Below are positions 15,625-24,331 of a DNA stretch of 30,152 nt, piece after piece. How positions within the stretch are numbered: the first letter of the stretch is position 1; each line of letters starts with the position of its first letter. The stretch is from the IMG/VR virus record IMGVR_UViG_3300002231_001581, positions 1 through 30,152 of that record. The stretch is one strand, 5' to 3'. A program made the translations under genes and the position numbers. A model generated the notes under the pieces. The model saw nothing but the letters and a program-made list of their open reading frames with translations. It was not told where the DNA came from and did no database searches. Source of the DNA: a virus.

Positions 15625-17297
15625 TGACGGTTGAACTTTTGCGCGACCTAACTAAGCGAGAACTTGTTCGAGCAGAGAGGTTAGTACGTATACGCAAAAA
15701 ACGCTTAGACTTTGCTCTCGATTGTCATATAAACAGCCGGGGAGAGAAGTTAAATTTCAAAGATTATCCACATATTAGACAGTTATACGAAAGTACTGCT
15801 CCTAACATTGTTTTGCAGGGAGCTGTTCAATCTTTCAAAAGTGAGTGGGCCATTGTAGACCATTTTGCAGCAGCTTTTACAGGGTTATCTGTTTTTTACA
15901 TAGTGCCCAAATATGAAATTCGGACTACCTATGTGCAAAACAGAATAAATAAGGTGGTAGAAAATGTGCATGAGTATAAGAGCATTGTAGGAGCAGGTTT
16001 TTTTGATTCAGTGGCCTTGAAGTCATTTGGAAGAGGCACGATTAAGTACGTGGCTGCTTCGGTTATAAGTGATATGAAGGAATTTCCTGCTGATGCTCTA
16101 TATGTTGATGAAGTGGATCAATGCAATGCAGACAATGTGCATTATGCCGTAGACCGCTTGATGGCCTCGCCTTATAAGTTTAAGCGTTACTTGGGGAATC
16201 CTACGATAAAAAATCGGGGAATAAATGCCCTGTTTTTAGACTCTAATCAGCAAGAATGGCATTTCAAGTGTCCTTGGTGTGGGAAACCTGTAGAGGCTTC
16301 ATGGTTTGATTCAGTTGTACAAGAAGTATATGATAAAAGTGGAAATGTTTCAGATTACATTTTACGGGATACTGAGTGGGAACCTGGATGTGGCAGGGAT
16401 ATTTATTTGATTTGTATTCAATGTAATGGAGCAGTTGATCGGGGAGATTTTCGGGGGGAGTGGATTTCTAAAGGGGAGGGCGGTTTAGAGGGATATCATA
16501 TTTCAATGTTATGTAGTTCTCTTAATAGCATTGCTGGTATGTGGAGTCGTTTTAAGAAGGCTTTATACACTCCTCTTAGATTACAACAGTTCTATAATTC
16601 TGATTTGGGATTGCCTTATTCTGCTGCGGGTAGTAAGGTTACTCTGGATGTATTGTTAAATTGTGTTGAGCCTTCTTACAAAGTTTTGATTTTTGATGAT
16701 TATGCTTGTATTGCAGATGATGCCCATGTTGGGCCTTGTAGTATGGGAGTAGATGTTGGAGCTAACTTTGATGTGCGTATTTCTTATATAGAACCCCGTG
16801 GTCAGCGTCGTTTGGTATACGTAGGGAAATTTCCAGTAAAAAATCCTGAGATTATTCAGGATTTAGTAGAAAGATATAATGTTGTTTGTTGTGTAATGGA
16901 TGCTATGCCTGAATCGGCATTAGTACAGGATTTACAGGAAAAGCTGCCTTGTGATACTTGGTTGTGCACTTATAGAGGGGCGGGAAGGGGGACTAAGAGG
17001 AAATATGATAATATTAGTAAAATAATTGGAATAGACCGTACTGAGGCCCTTGACAGGTCCTATGCGGATATGGTAAAAAGATATAATATATTACCTGCTA
17101 ATTTTGAGGCTATGTTGGGGGGAACTTATGTAAATGAGCTTTGTGCTTCAGTAAGAGAAGTAATAGAAGATTCTAATGGCGCCTTTAGGTATGAATGGTC
17201 TAAGGGAGTAGATCATCATTTTCATGCTGATACGTATGATAGATTAGCAGCAGAAATGCTTACGGATTCCGTGTTATCGGATGTGGTAGTTGCCTAA
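15624..17297 (+). CDS. terL: Terminase large subunit (GpA-like, with zinc ribbon)
   Basis: The 557-residue motor protein has a deviant Walker A (QGAVQSFKS, residues 65-73), a Walker B ALYVDEVD (D162, E163) and RNase H-like nuclease residues in GVDVG (D377), CVMDAMPE (D426) and HFHADTYD (D536). Between the two domains is a Cys4 insertion (CPWC at 216-219, CIQC at 264-267) as found in lambda GpA-type large terminases. It pumps DNA into the prohead and cuts concatemers. GAGGAG precedes the start. Length is somewhat short for GpA (about 640) but all catalytic elements are present, so it should be functional. Confidence 0.93.
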   Translation: MTVELLRDLTKRELVRAERLVRIRKKRLDFALDCHINSRGEKLNFKDYPHIRQLYESTAPNIVLQGAVQSFKSEWAIVDHFAAAFTGLSVFYIVPKYEIRTTYVQNRINKVVENVHEYKSIVGAGFFDSVALKSFGRGTIKYVAASVISDMKEFPADALYVDEVDQCNADNVHYAVDRLMASPYKFKRYLGNPTIKNRGINALFLDSNQQEWHFKCPWCGKPVEASWFDSVVQEVYDKSGNVSDYILRDTEWEPGCGRDIYLICIQCNGAVDRGDFRGEWISKGEGGLEGYHISMLCSSLNSIAGMWSRFKKALYTPLRLQQFYNSDLGLPYSAAGSKVTLDVLLNCVEPSYKVLIFDDYACIADDAHVGPCSMGVDVGANFDVRISYIEPRGQRRLVYVGKFPVKNPEIIQDLVERYNVVCCVMDAMPESALVQDLQEKLPCDTWLCTYRGAGRGTKRKYDNISKIIGIDRTEALDRSYADMVKRYNILPANFEAMLGGTYVNELCASVREVIEDSNGAFRYEWSKGVDHHFHADTYDRLAAEMLTDSVLSDVVVA

Positions 17298-17308
17298 AGG
17301 ACCTAGAA

Positions 17309-17731
17309 ATGCCTTTTGCGGGTTATAAGAACTTTGCGGACTGTCTTCGTAAAGTGCGAGCAAGCGGCAAGAGTAAGGAATCTGCACAGCGGATTTGCGG
17401 TTCTTTGTATTGGAAATACGAGGGCAAGCGCAAGTCTGCACAGCTTTTAGATGAAACAGTGCTTGAAGTTCTAAAAGGAAGTAAGACGTCTTTTGTCATA
17501 CAATCTCTTATTTTTCCAAAAAAATATTGGAATAAACAATCGGCTCTAAAATGGGCCTCTAGTCACAATTTCAAGTCTAGTACTGTGCGTGAAACTGGGG
17601 ATTCTTGGAGAGTGCGGCAACGTTCTCCAGAGGATTTCCAGTTTTTTCGTACTTTGTGCTTAACTCCTTCTCATCTGAAGTCTTCTGACACTGCTTGTCG
17701 AGTTAAAGCTGTGGGGGGGAGGTTGAAATAA
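17309..17731 (+). CDS. Small conserved phage protein next to portal
   Basis: Two parts are visible in 140 residues. The first 38 (AGYKNFADCLRKVRASGKSK ... YWKYEGK) match a short motif seen in many phage head-region proteins. Residues about 60-130 (FVIQSLIFPKKYW, SALKWASSHNFKSSTVRETG, SWRVRQRSPEDFQ, RTLCLTP) match a conserved unit I have seen encoded near portals and proteases in environmental phages. It has no enzymatic motif. AAGGACC is 8 bases before the ATG, and it overlaps the portal start by one base. Its role is unknown. Confidence 0.7.
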   Translation: MPFAGYKNFADCLRKVRASGKSKESAQRICGSLYWKYEGKRKSAQLLDETVLEVLKGSKTSFVIQSLIFPKKYWNKQSALKWASSHNFKSSTVRETGDSWRVRQRSPEDFQFFRTLCLTPSHLKSSDTACRVKAVGGRLK

Positions 17732-19392
17732 TGTCATTGGCTAAAACTCTTTCTCAAACCTATGATGCAAGTGTAGTGGATCAGGCATTTATTGTGGGGG
17801 AGGAGGCTATATCAACTTTAGACATAGCAAAGAGTAGTTTAGCCCATTCTATGCTTGGATTTGATGCCTCTAAGATTCATCATGAAACAGATAATTCCGG
17901 GTTACTCGACGTATCTAAGTCTATTAAAGAGTCTACTCAATCTTTAGATGAAATAGGTCAGCAGGCTCTTGGCTTAACTCAGGTTGTAGAGCCCCCTTAT
18001 TCTCCTGAGTTATTATCCTCTTTTTTGGAAGTGGACGAGACTCATTATCGCTCTGTTCAAACTAAAGTATCTGATTCTATTGGCAGAGACTATGCGCTCA
18101 GGTCAATTTTACCTATAACGGCTAAAGATGAGTCGGGAACATTCTCTCAAGAAGAAGTAGATATTGAAAGTTCTTTGGTAGAATCTTATATTTCACGATG
18201 TAATGACATTTTAGGTTTTCGGGGGGTATTGCACAGAGCTGCGATGGATTTTGAGGCAGTAGGATGGGCTGCTCTTGAGGTAATCCGTTCGCGGGATATG
18301 CGTATAAATAAATTGGATCATATTCCTGCGTCACGTGTTCGAGTTTTGCGGGGGTGGAGAGGTTTTGTTGAAGCTGTGGGAGGAGGTAAGGTAGTATATT
18401 ACCAGAATTTTGGAGAAAAAGTAGTTTCTAGACGAGGTGAGTCTAGTAGTTTCTATGATCCGGCTAAAGATGGGACTATCCCATCTACTCATTTGGAGTG
18501 GAATTTTATTGACAGGAATTCGGGGGAGACTACAAGAGATTTTTCTAAAGCAGCTAATGAGGTGTTATGGATACCTAAACACCATAGTAATACTATTTAT
18601 TATGGATATTCTGATGTTATTTCTTCTTTGGGAAGTATTTTAGCTAACGTACATATTCGAGATTATTTGCTTCAATTTTTTGATCACAATACTATTCCTC
18701 GTTATGCTATTATTATAAAAGGGGCACGTGCTTCACCAGATGTGTTGAAGGCTATTACTGAGTATTTCTCTACTCACATTAAAGGCAGGGCGCATAAGAC
18801 TCTTGTTATACCTATTCCTACCACAAGAGGAACGGTAGAAGTTACCTTTGAGAAGCTGGGGTCTGATTCTGAAGAGGGTTCTTTTCAGGAGACGCGGAAA
18901 AATAATGCTCAAGCTATTATGACAAGTCATGGGGTATCGCCTGCTATCATAGGAGTGCAGGATGCCGCTAATCTTGGTTCTGGGAAAGGCTTGTCTCAGG
19001 CAGAAATATACAAGGACAGGATAATTGCACCCTTACAACAATATTGGGCGCGTGTTCTTAGTCGTTTGTTTAGATTAGGTCTGGGAGTAACCAAGGTAGT
19101 TATAGCTTTTGATCCCTTGGATATTAGGGATAAAGAAGCTGAGATGCGTAGATATACGCAATATCTTGATAGGGGAGTGTTGAACATAAACCAGGTGCTA
19201 AAACTTACAGGATTAGGTAATCCAATTCCGGGGGGAGATAGGAATTTTATTAGATTGAGTAAAGGTATAGTATTTATAGATGAGCTGGAAGACTTAGCTA
19301 GTCAGTTGCCTCAAAGAGACACAGGAATGCCGGATGATTTGACCAATAGAGGCAAACAACGCGAATTGGCAGACAACCTAAAGATAGTGTGA
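17731..19392 (+). CDS. Portal protein
   Basis: The 553-residue product follows the terminase and has the pattern of a portal: an acidic, variable N-terminal part, the wing and clip region, and a late helical stem with SHGVSPAIIGVQDAANLGSG followed by an amphipathic stretch (SQAEIYKDRIIAPLQQYWAR) typical of Phage_portal/HK97-SPP1-type proteins. The dodecameric ring is the DNA gate and the site of terminase and adaptor binding. A GGAGG lies upstream. The C-terminal 100 residues (VLNINQVLKLTGLGNPIPGG) are also normal for the family. The unusually long N-terminal lead of about 90 residues is variable in such proteins. Confidence 0.88.
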   Translation: MSLAKTLSQTYDASVVDQAFIVGEEAISTLDIAKSSLAHSMLGFDASKIHHETDNSGLLDVSKSIKESTQSLDEIGQQALGLTQVVEPPYSPELLSSFLEVDETHYRSVQTKVSDSIGRDYALRSILPITAKDESGTFSQEEVDIESSLVESYISRCNDILGFRGVLHRAAMDFEAVGWAALEVIRSRDMRINKLDHIPASRVRVLRGWRGFVEAVGGGKVVYYQNFGEKVVSRRGESSSFYDPAKDGTIPSTHLEWNFIDRNSGETTRDFSKAANEVLWIPKHHSNTIYYGYSDVISSLGSILANVHIRDYLLQFFDHNTIPRYAIIIKGARASPDVLKAITEYFSTHIKGRAHKTLVIPIPTTRGTVEVTFEKLGSDSEEGSFQETRKNNAQAIMTSHGVSPAIIGVQDAANLGSGKGLSQAEIYKDRIIAPLQQYWARVLSRLFRLGLGVTKVVIAFDPLDIRDKEAEMRRYTQYLDRGVLNINQVLKLTGLGNPIPGGDRNFIRLSKGIVFIDELEDLASQLPQRDTGMPDDLTNRGKQRELADNLKIV

Positions 19393-19402
19393 GGAGATGG
19401 AT

Positions 19403-20758
19403 ATGGCAAAGGATAAATCACTGCATGAGCTAGTTTATGCTGATGCTCCTTTTTCTATAGAGGTAATGCGTACTCCTGAAGATAGCGTGGTAGTAAAGGG
19501 GTTTGTGTCTGTAGAAAAGGAGGACAGAGATCAGGATATTGTTCCTCCGGAAGCATTTGATGTGGCTACTTACATGGCCGCTCCGGCGGTTTTGGTTAAT
19601 CATCAGCTCTGGATTGATCAGCGCGGTAACCAAGTATCTGTAGGTGTTCCGCTGAAATTAGTGCCTGTTAGGCTGGAAAATATTCCGGGAGATAAGGAAA
19701 ATTTTGCGGTAAAAGATTTGAAGACTAAACAAGTAATTGATACTTATCCTAAAGTGAAAGTGCCTAGATTGAAGAATAAAGATCGAGGACTGTTTACTGT
19801 AATTAAGGTAACTGATCCTGATGTTAAACAGAAAATTCTTGCCGGAGAGATAGGGGGTTTTTCTTGGAGAGGACTAGCGAAAACTGCTTATAGGGTAAAT
19901 AAGCAGAATGAAGTAGAGCGTGTGTTTGATGCTATTGACTTGTGGGAAATAAGTTTTACCAGTGTGATTGATAATCCTTACTCTACTTTCACGGTGTCTA
20001 AGGCACTGCATTGTCTCAAACTAGATAAGAGTACATTTGAGTCTCCTGATGTTGCGAAAGAGTACCTTTCTAAGCATGGTTTGGATATATCTACTCTTAG
20101 GGAGACAGATGAGGCTTATTTTAGTTCTCAGGCTTCTCCAGGAAGTGTGAATTTGAACAAACTTGTTTGTATGAAGATGGCTGATGGAGTTAGTGCCGTT
20201 GCTGGGCCTTTGGCCGAAGATTATCTAGGAGTAAATAATGAAGTATTATCAGAGGAAGATTTGAAGGTTGTTTGTAGTATGGGTTTACCAAACAAAGGAA
20301 AGGACGGTACTATGCCAGAAGAAACAGTTGTTGCGCCTGAAAAGACCGAGGTGTCTAAGGGAGAGGATCGTAGTGAGGCTATGAATTTTCTTGTTGACCA
20401 TGTGTCAGAGAAAATTGCTGAAGGATTTCAACCAGTATTTGAGAATATTGTAACTGTTCTCAAGTCTGTTGGCGAGAGTATTACGAGTAAGAAAGAAGTG
20501 GAGACCGTTAAAGAACCGGAAGAAAAAGAGGAAGTAGAGAAGTCTGTTGTGTGGAATAAGTTAGCTGTTTTGGCGTCTACTCTCAAAGAAACTCAAGAGC
20601 AACTTGCTAAAGTAACCGAGATTGCAGAATCTGCGGAAACTAAGGCAGAAGTTGTGTCTAAGTCTGCTCCTACACATTCTACGCGTGAGGAGACGCTTGA
20701 GTCTAATGAGAAGGATCCGAATGCAGTGTTTGATTCTGTATTTCCTTTTATTAGATAG
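19403..20758 (+). CDS. Prohead protease with long C-terminal scaffold-like tail
   Basis: I use ATG 19403, six bases after GAGGAG; ATG 19397 would have no spacing. In the 451-residue product, residues about 14-195 form an HK97-type serine protease: GFVSVEKEDRDQDIV, catalytic His in VLVNHQ (H67), catalytic Ser in GGFSWRG (S154) and the family block EISFTSVIDNP. The rest is acidic and lysine-rich with coiled-coil stretches (LASTLKETQEQLAKVTEIAE) like a scaffolding or delta domain. No separate scaffold gene is seen between protease and capsid, so one protein probably both scaffolds and digests the prohead interior. The gene lies between portal and major capsid genes, as expected. Confidence 0.85.
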   Translation: MAKDKSLHELVYADAPFSIEVMRTPEDSVVVKGFVSVEKEDRDQDIVPPEAFDVATYMAAPAVLVNHQLWIDQRGNQVSVGVPLKLVPVRLENIPGDKENFAVKDLKTKQVIDTYPKVKVPRLKNKDRGLFTVIKVTDPDVKQKILAGEIGGFSWRGLAKTAYRVNKQNEVERVFDAIDLWEISFTSVIDNPYSTFTVSKALHCLKLDKSTFESPDVAKEYLSKHGLDISTLRETDEAYFSSQASPGSVNLNKLVCMKMADGVSAVAGPLAEDYLGVNNEVLSEEDLKVVCSMGLPNKGKDGTMPEETVVAPEKTEVSKGEDRSEAMNFLVDHVSEKIAEGFQPVFENIVTVLKSVGESITSKKEVETVKEPEEKEEVEKSVVWNKLAVLASTLKETQEQLAKVTEIAESAETKAEVVSKSAPTHSTREETLESNEKDPNAVFDSVFPFIR

Positions 20759-20766
20759 GAGTTACT

Positions 20767-21765
20767 ATGCCTATTGACATCAAACTTCCTTTGGAAGAGA
20801 TGGTCAGTAAGTCAGCTATCGATGCTACTTCCTTGCCTAATTCTATTTTGAATCGGCAACAAGTATTAAGATTTATTGACTTGGTGATTGACTACTCTGT
20901 TCTGTTGAAGCGAATTAGAGTAGAGAAAGTTAATGCTCCAAAAGGCGAGCGGGCTAAGTTGGATCTTGGTAATATTGTTACTGAGGGTGCTAGCACTACG
21001 AGCATAGCAACTACACGCACGCCTACTGAAGCGGTAGTTTCCTATGATCTTGTGAAGTACCGAAGTGCTTTTGATCTTCGCACCGATTTCTTAGAAGATT
21101 CGATTGAAAAGGCGCAGGCTCGTGATACGATTCTCAATATGTTTACAAAACGTATTGCGATCGACAGTGAGCTTGCTGCTATTCAAAGTGATAATTCCTT
21201 GACAGTCGGTGACGGTCAGACTGATAGCAACAATTTGCTTGGAGTGAATGACGGATTCACTCAAACTTTGGTTGATAATGTTCCGTCAGCTCAGCAGATT
21301 GATGCGGCGGGAGCTGCTCCTTCTACGGCATTGTATTATGCTATGAAGAGAGCAGTTCCTGCTCGTTTTAGAGTTGCTAAGCCTGATTATGTTTGGATTG
21401 CTCCTTCGGGACCCGCTGATAAGCACTTGCTTGATTGGTCAACTAGAGCTACTGGAGGTGGCGATGTTGCCTATGAGACTGGTTTGCGTCCTGGACCGTG
21501 GGGTATAAAAATGCTTGAAGTTCCTTTGATGCCTGAAGATTTGTCTTATGGCACATCTGGAACTGATGGCTCTCAAATCTGGCTCTCGCCTTTGAAAAAC
21601 TTTGTGTATTTCATTGGACGCGCGGTTACAATCGAATGGAGCCGTGAGCCTCGTCAGGACATGTGGCAATCTACTATTCATTACCGTGTTGACTTTGAGA
21701 TAGAAGATCCGAATATGGTAGTTATCGCTAAGAACGTTGCTATGTCTGGGAGTGACTATAGCTAG
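20767..21765 (+). CDS. Major capsid protein
   Basis: The 332-residue protein has features of an HK97-fold capsid subunit: an N-arm and first helix (LNRQQVLRFIDLVIDYS), a beta hinge with TEAVVSYDLVKYRSAFDLR, a spine-like helix (IEKAQARDTILNMFTKRIAI) and a final P-domain strand with TIEWSREPRQDMWQSTIHYR. GGAG is upstream of the ATG. Position after the protease is decisive. Its G+C is clearly higher than its flanks (about 48 percent in two lines counted by hand) with more CGN arginine codons, as expected for a highly expressed gene. There is no long cleavable N-terminal domain, so the scaffold is probably supplied by the protease fusion. Confidence 0.88.
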   Translation: MPIDIKLPLEEMVSKSAIDATSLPNSILNRQQVLRFIDLVIDYSVLLKRIRVEKVNAPKGERAKLDLGNIVTEGASTTSIATTRTPTEAVVSYDLVKYRSAFDLRTDFLEDSIEKAQARDTILNMFTKRIAIDSELAAIQSDNSLTVGDGQTDSNNLLGVNDGFTQTLVDNVPSAQQIDAAGAAPSTALYYAMKRAVPARFRVAKPDYVWIAPSGPADKHLLDWSTRATGGGDVAYETGLRPGPWGIKMLEVPLMPEDLSYGTSGTDGSQIWLSPLKNFVYFIGRAVTIEWSREPRQDMWQSTIHYRVDFEIEDPNMVVIAKNVAMSGSDYS

Positions 21766-21774
21766 CTCCTCTCA

Positions 21775-21811
21775 GGGGTAGTCCGGGAAAGGATTGGCGA
21801 CTACCCCTTTT
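21775..21811 (+). terminator. Rho-independent terminator after the capsid gene
   Basis: GGGGTAGTC at 21775-21783 and GACTACCCC at 21799-21807 form a perfect 9-bp stem around a 15-base loop, followed by TTTT. The T-tract is short and interrupted (TTTTATGTCTT), so it may be leaky. It ends transcripts after the capsid gene and would set lower expression for the genes that follow. Confidence 0.75.
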
Positions 21812-21818
21812 ATGTCTT

Positions 21819-22955
21819 ATGTTTAACTATATATCTGATATGAAAGAGCCTGCGAATCATTACTTTGAGGGAGCAACTTCTGTTTGTGCTAAATGTTTTG
21901 GTGGAGTAGGAGATGTCCTGATTTCAATTGGAAGTACTGCTGCTAAATATGGAAATATTACTGCTGCGGTTAAGCCTAGTCAGTACGAACTTATTAAGCA
22001 TATTGAGGGAGTTAATGAAGTTATCTCAGTAACTGAGTTAAACTCTCCTGAAGTTAGAAGTAAGTATGATGTTCTGATAAATTTTGACTTCACTTTTAAT
22101 ACTCTGAAGACTCTAAAGGGAGAAGATTATTATACTTTAGTGGCACGAAAATTGGGCGAAGATACGGTTACTCCGGGAAAACTTTTAGCACAGAAATGTC
22201 AGACAGAGCTTATTGCTGCTATTCATCCGAGTGCTAGTAATCCTAACAGATTGTGGAAAGACAGTAGATGGGATCAGGTTGCTTATCATTTAGCTTCCTG
22301 TGGATTGGATGTAGTTTGGTTAGGTACGAAAGATGAATATGGTTTTAATGATTATACTAATGGAATTTACTGTTTGAGTGATACGACTGAAGATTTATTG
22401 GGACAAGTCCAGTTTTTAGCTAAATGTTCTTACTTTTTGGGAGTAGATTCTGGTTTTGCTCATGTTGCGGGACTTCTAGGCGTGCCGGGTAAAGTACTAT
22501 TCTTTAATACTGAAGCAAGACATGTGATAGCTCGGTATTCTACTTTATTTGGAATAGATGCCTATAAAGGGGAAGTTCCTACTAGAAGTCTTGATCCAGA
22601 AGATAAGTTTTCTAGAAAGTATGCTAAAGACCTTTCTGTAGATGATGTTATTGATGAGTTACCTTTTCAACCACGAGAAGAGAGGGCTAAGTTAATTAGA
22701 CTTGCGAAGAAAAAAGGTAGGCATGTTGTTCATGTTTCTGGAGATGGAGAAAGAAACAATAAGTGTATTCGATACTTACAGAAATATTTTGATCTTGTAG
22801 ATGGTTATAGTGATAAAGGAGTGAATCTTATCTTTGGCTTAGACGAGTGTGTTTTAGACAGCCCTAGCTGTAGTGCTCGCGTACAGGCTGATGAGCCTGA
22901 GAAAGTTAGATATGCTATAAGAGAGTTTTTTGCTATGGGAGATATTGATGGCTAG
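21819..22955 (+). CDS. Glycosyltransferase family 9 (heptosyltransferase-like)
   Basis: The 378-residue product has GT-B features of family 9: an N-terminal glycine-rich GGVGDVLISIGS (the 'GDxL' motif), IHPSASNPNRLWKDSRWDQV, and the donor-site block YFLGVDSGFAHVAGLLGVPG. Family members add heptose or related sugars to lipopolysaccharide core and to some proteins. Two starts are possible, ATG 21819 or ATG 21840, neither with a ribosome site. The last 75 residues are an extra, unassigned module. Location between the capsid and a probable decoration gene is unusual and suggests capsid- or virion-directed use, though cargo is also possible. Donor and acceptor are unknown. Confidence 0.8.
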   Translation: MFNYISDMKEPANHYFEGATSVCAKCFGGVGDVLISIGSTAAKYGNITAAVKPSQYELIKHIEGVNEVISVTELNSPEVRSKYDVLINFDFTFNTLKTLKGEDYYTLVARKLGEDTVTPGKLLAQKCQTELIAAIHPSASNPNRLWKDSRWDQVAYHLASCGLDVVWLGTKDEYGFNDYTNGIYCLSDTTEDLLGQVQFLAKCSYFLGVDSGFAHVAGLLGVPGKVLFFNTEARHVIARYSTLFGIDAYKGEVPTRSLDPEDKFSRKYAKDLSVDDVIDELPFQPREERAKLIRLAKKKGRHVVHVSGDGERNNKCIRYLQKYFDLVDGYSDKGVNLIFGLDECVLDSPSCSARVQADEPEKVRYAIREFFAMGDIDG

Positions 22956-23238
22956 TGCACTTGCTGGATATGCTCTTACTACTACAGAAGAGGCTATTTT
23001 TGTGGCTTCTAGTGATGGAGGTAGATGTACAGAGTTCTTTGTACATTGTAGAACAGGATCAGCGAATCCTGCCTTGGTAAATGTTCCAGGTTTGCATGTT
23101 TCTGGAGAATTTGCGGGAATACCTGCTGGGGAGAGTGTGATATTCAAACTAGGTACTTTGGGCATTGCCCGTGTGAATGCTAAAGGTAGCGGAGGAGCAG
23201 CTACGATTGATGCTGGAGTATCTGCTAGAACACCCTAG
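22948..23238 (+). CDS. Probable capsid decoration or head protein
   Basis: The start is ATG 22948, with GGGAG about 7 bases upstream, overlapping the GT9 stop by 8 bases. The 96-residue product is beta-rich and Gly/Ala-rich (EAIFVASSDGGRCTEFFVHC, ALVNVPGLH, GIPAGESVIFKLGTLGIARV, GAATIDAGV). Small beta proteins of this size in this position are often capsid cement or decoration proteins, and the block 'NVPGLHVSGEFAGIPAGESV' recurs in such phage genes in my memory. No catalytic motif. The structural call is inference from size, fold pattern and position between capsid and adaptor genes. Confidence 0.5.
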   Translation: MASALAGYALTTTEEAIFVASSDGGRCTEFFVHCRTGSANPALVNVPGLHVSGEFAGIPAGESVIFKLGTLGIARVNAKGSGGAATIDAGVSARTP

Positions 23239-23274
23239 GTGTTTTAGCTTGCTTTCGGTTAGAGGGAGGAGTAG

Positions 23275-23958
23275 ATGTCTAATTATGCCACTGTGTCTGA
23301 GTTAAAGCTATTTAAGATAGGCACAGCTATAGTAAATTTGTCTATGTTTTCTACTACAGAGTTGCAAGATGCCCTAGACTTAGCTGAAGAGATAATAGAA
23401 AAAGTTATGGGGAAGACTTTCTATTCTACTACGGCTACTCATTACTTTGATGGCAGTGGCTATACTCGGCAATTCTTTTATCCGGATGTAGTTGATCCTT
23501 TATTGTCTGCAACTTCTGTAGTGCGGGTAGATGATGATGATACTACGCTGTATACTTTTACAGAAAATATTGATTTCAAAGCATATCCTTACTACTTGGA
23601 GTTAATATCTTTAGTGTCTACTCGATATGCTACTGAGGCTTCATGGGCAAGAGGAGTAAAGAATATAAAAATCACGGGGTCTTGGGGTATGTCCTCTACC
23701 CCGAAGGCTATTGTTAAAGCAACAAAACTTCTTGCCCTGGAAAAGCTGATTCCAGGAAGTACGAATTCGACTAGAATAGGTATAGATTCCATAAATTGGG
23801 CAGAGTGGGATGATTTTACTATCAGATTTAAGCCTGCTGCGGGGGAAGGGGATTTAACGGGCATAGCAGAAGTAGATGTTCTGTTAAAGGATTATGTGCT
23901 GGATCCTACACTGTTCTTGTGCGTTCCTATAGAAAAACAATTGTACGAGAGCGTGTAA
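23275..23958 (+). CDS. Head-tail connector protein (adaptor 1, gp6/gp15-like)
   Basis: The start follows a very strong GAGGGAGGAG. The 227-residue product begins with helices typical of connector proteins (ATVSELKLFKIG, LQDALDLAEEIIEKVMGKTF), then a beta region (THYFDGSGYTRQFFYP, TLYTFTENIDF) and a final helical segment (TPKAIVKATKLLALEKLIPG). This is the layout of HK97 gp6/SPP1 gp15-like adaptors that bind under the portal ring. It is longer than the minimal family (about 100 residues) through the middle beta insert. Function is assigned from pattern and gene order. Confidence 0.72.
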   Translation: MSNYATVSELKLFKIGTAIVNLSMFSTTELQDALDLAEEIIEKVMGKTFYSTTATHYFDGSGYTRQFFYPDVVDPLLSATSVVRVDDDDTTLYTFTENIDFKAYPYYLELISLVSTRYATEASWARGVKNIKITGSWGMSSTPKAIVKATKLLALEKLIPGSTNSTRIGIDSINWAEWDDFTIRFKPAAGEGDLTGIAEVDVLLKDYVLDPTLFLCVPIEKQLYESV

Positions 23959-23959
23959 G

Positions 23960-24331
23960 ATGATACCCAATTTTGGGCTCAGACATCTTATGGATGTATA
24001 TTCTTTATCAGAGTCTGATGATGGCTTTGGAGGAATTGCTACTTCGGATACTCTGGTTTATTCTGACTTACCATGTCGCATTTCTTGGATGACTAATGAA
24101 GACGAGCAAGAGCTCTTTGGAGATGTTTCTGCTAATAGAATACGTGTTTTGATTGGCTCGGATTATACCGTTGTTAGGTCTCATATCTTGGTTTTGTCTA
24201 AGAATTCTCCGCCTGCTCCTATAAATTTATCTGAGAGATTTCGGGTATTGTTTGTAAAGAAGCAGGTAGACCATACTGGGAATATTCATCATTCAAGTAT
24301 AATAGCCGAGTACGAGGATGTAGATACGTGA
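23960..24331 (+). CDS. Head-tail joining (stopper) protein
   Basis: The 123-residue protein has the beta-barrel pattern of the Phage_H_T_join/SPP1 gp16 group: FGLRHLMDVYSLSESDDGFG, DLPCRISWMTNEDEQELFG, then RIRVLIGSDYTV and RFRVLFVKKQVDHTG. These proteins close the channel below the adaptor until tail attachment. It follows the adaptor by one base and overlaps the next gene by 4 bases. No abnormality is seen. Confidence 0.78.
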   Translation: MIPNFGLRHLMDVYSLSESDDGFGGIATSDTLVYSDLPCRISWMTNEDEQELFGDVSANRIRVLIGSDYTVVRSHILVLSKNSPPAPINLSERFRVLFVKKQVDHTGNIHHSSIIAEYEDVDT

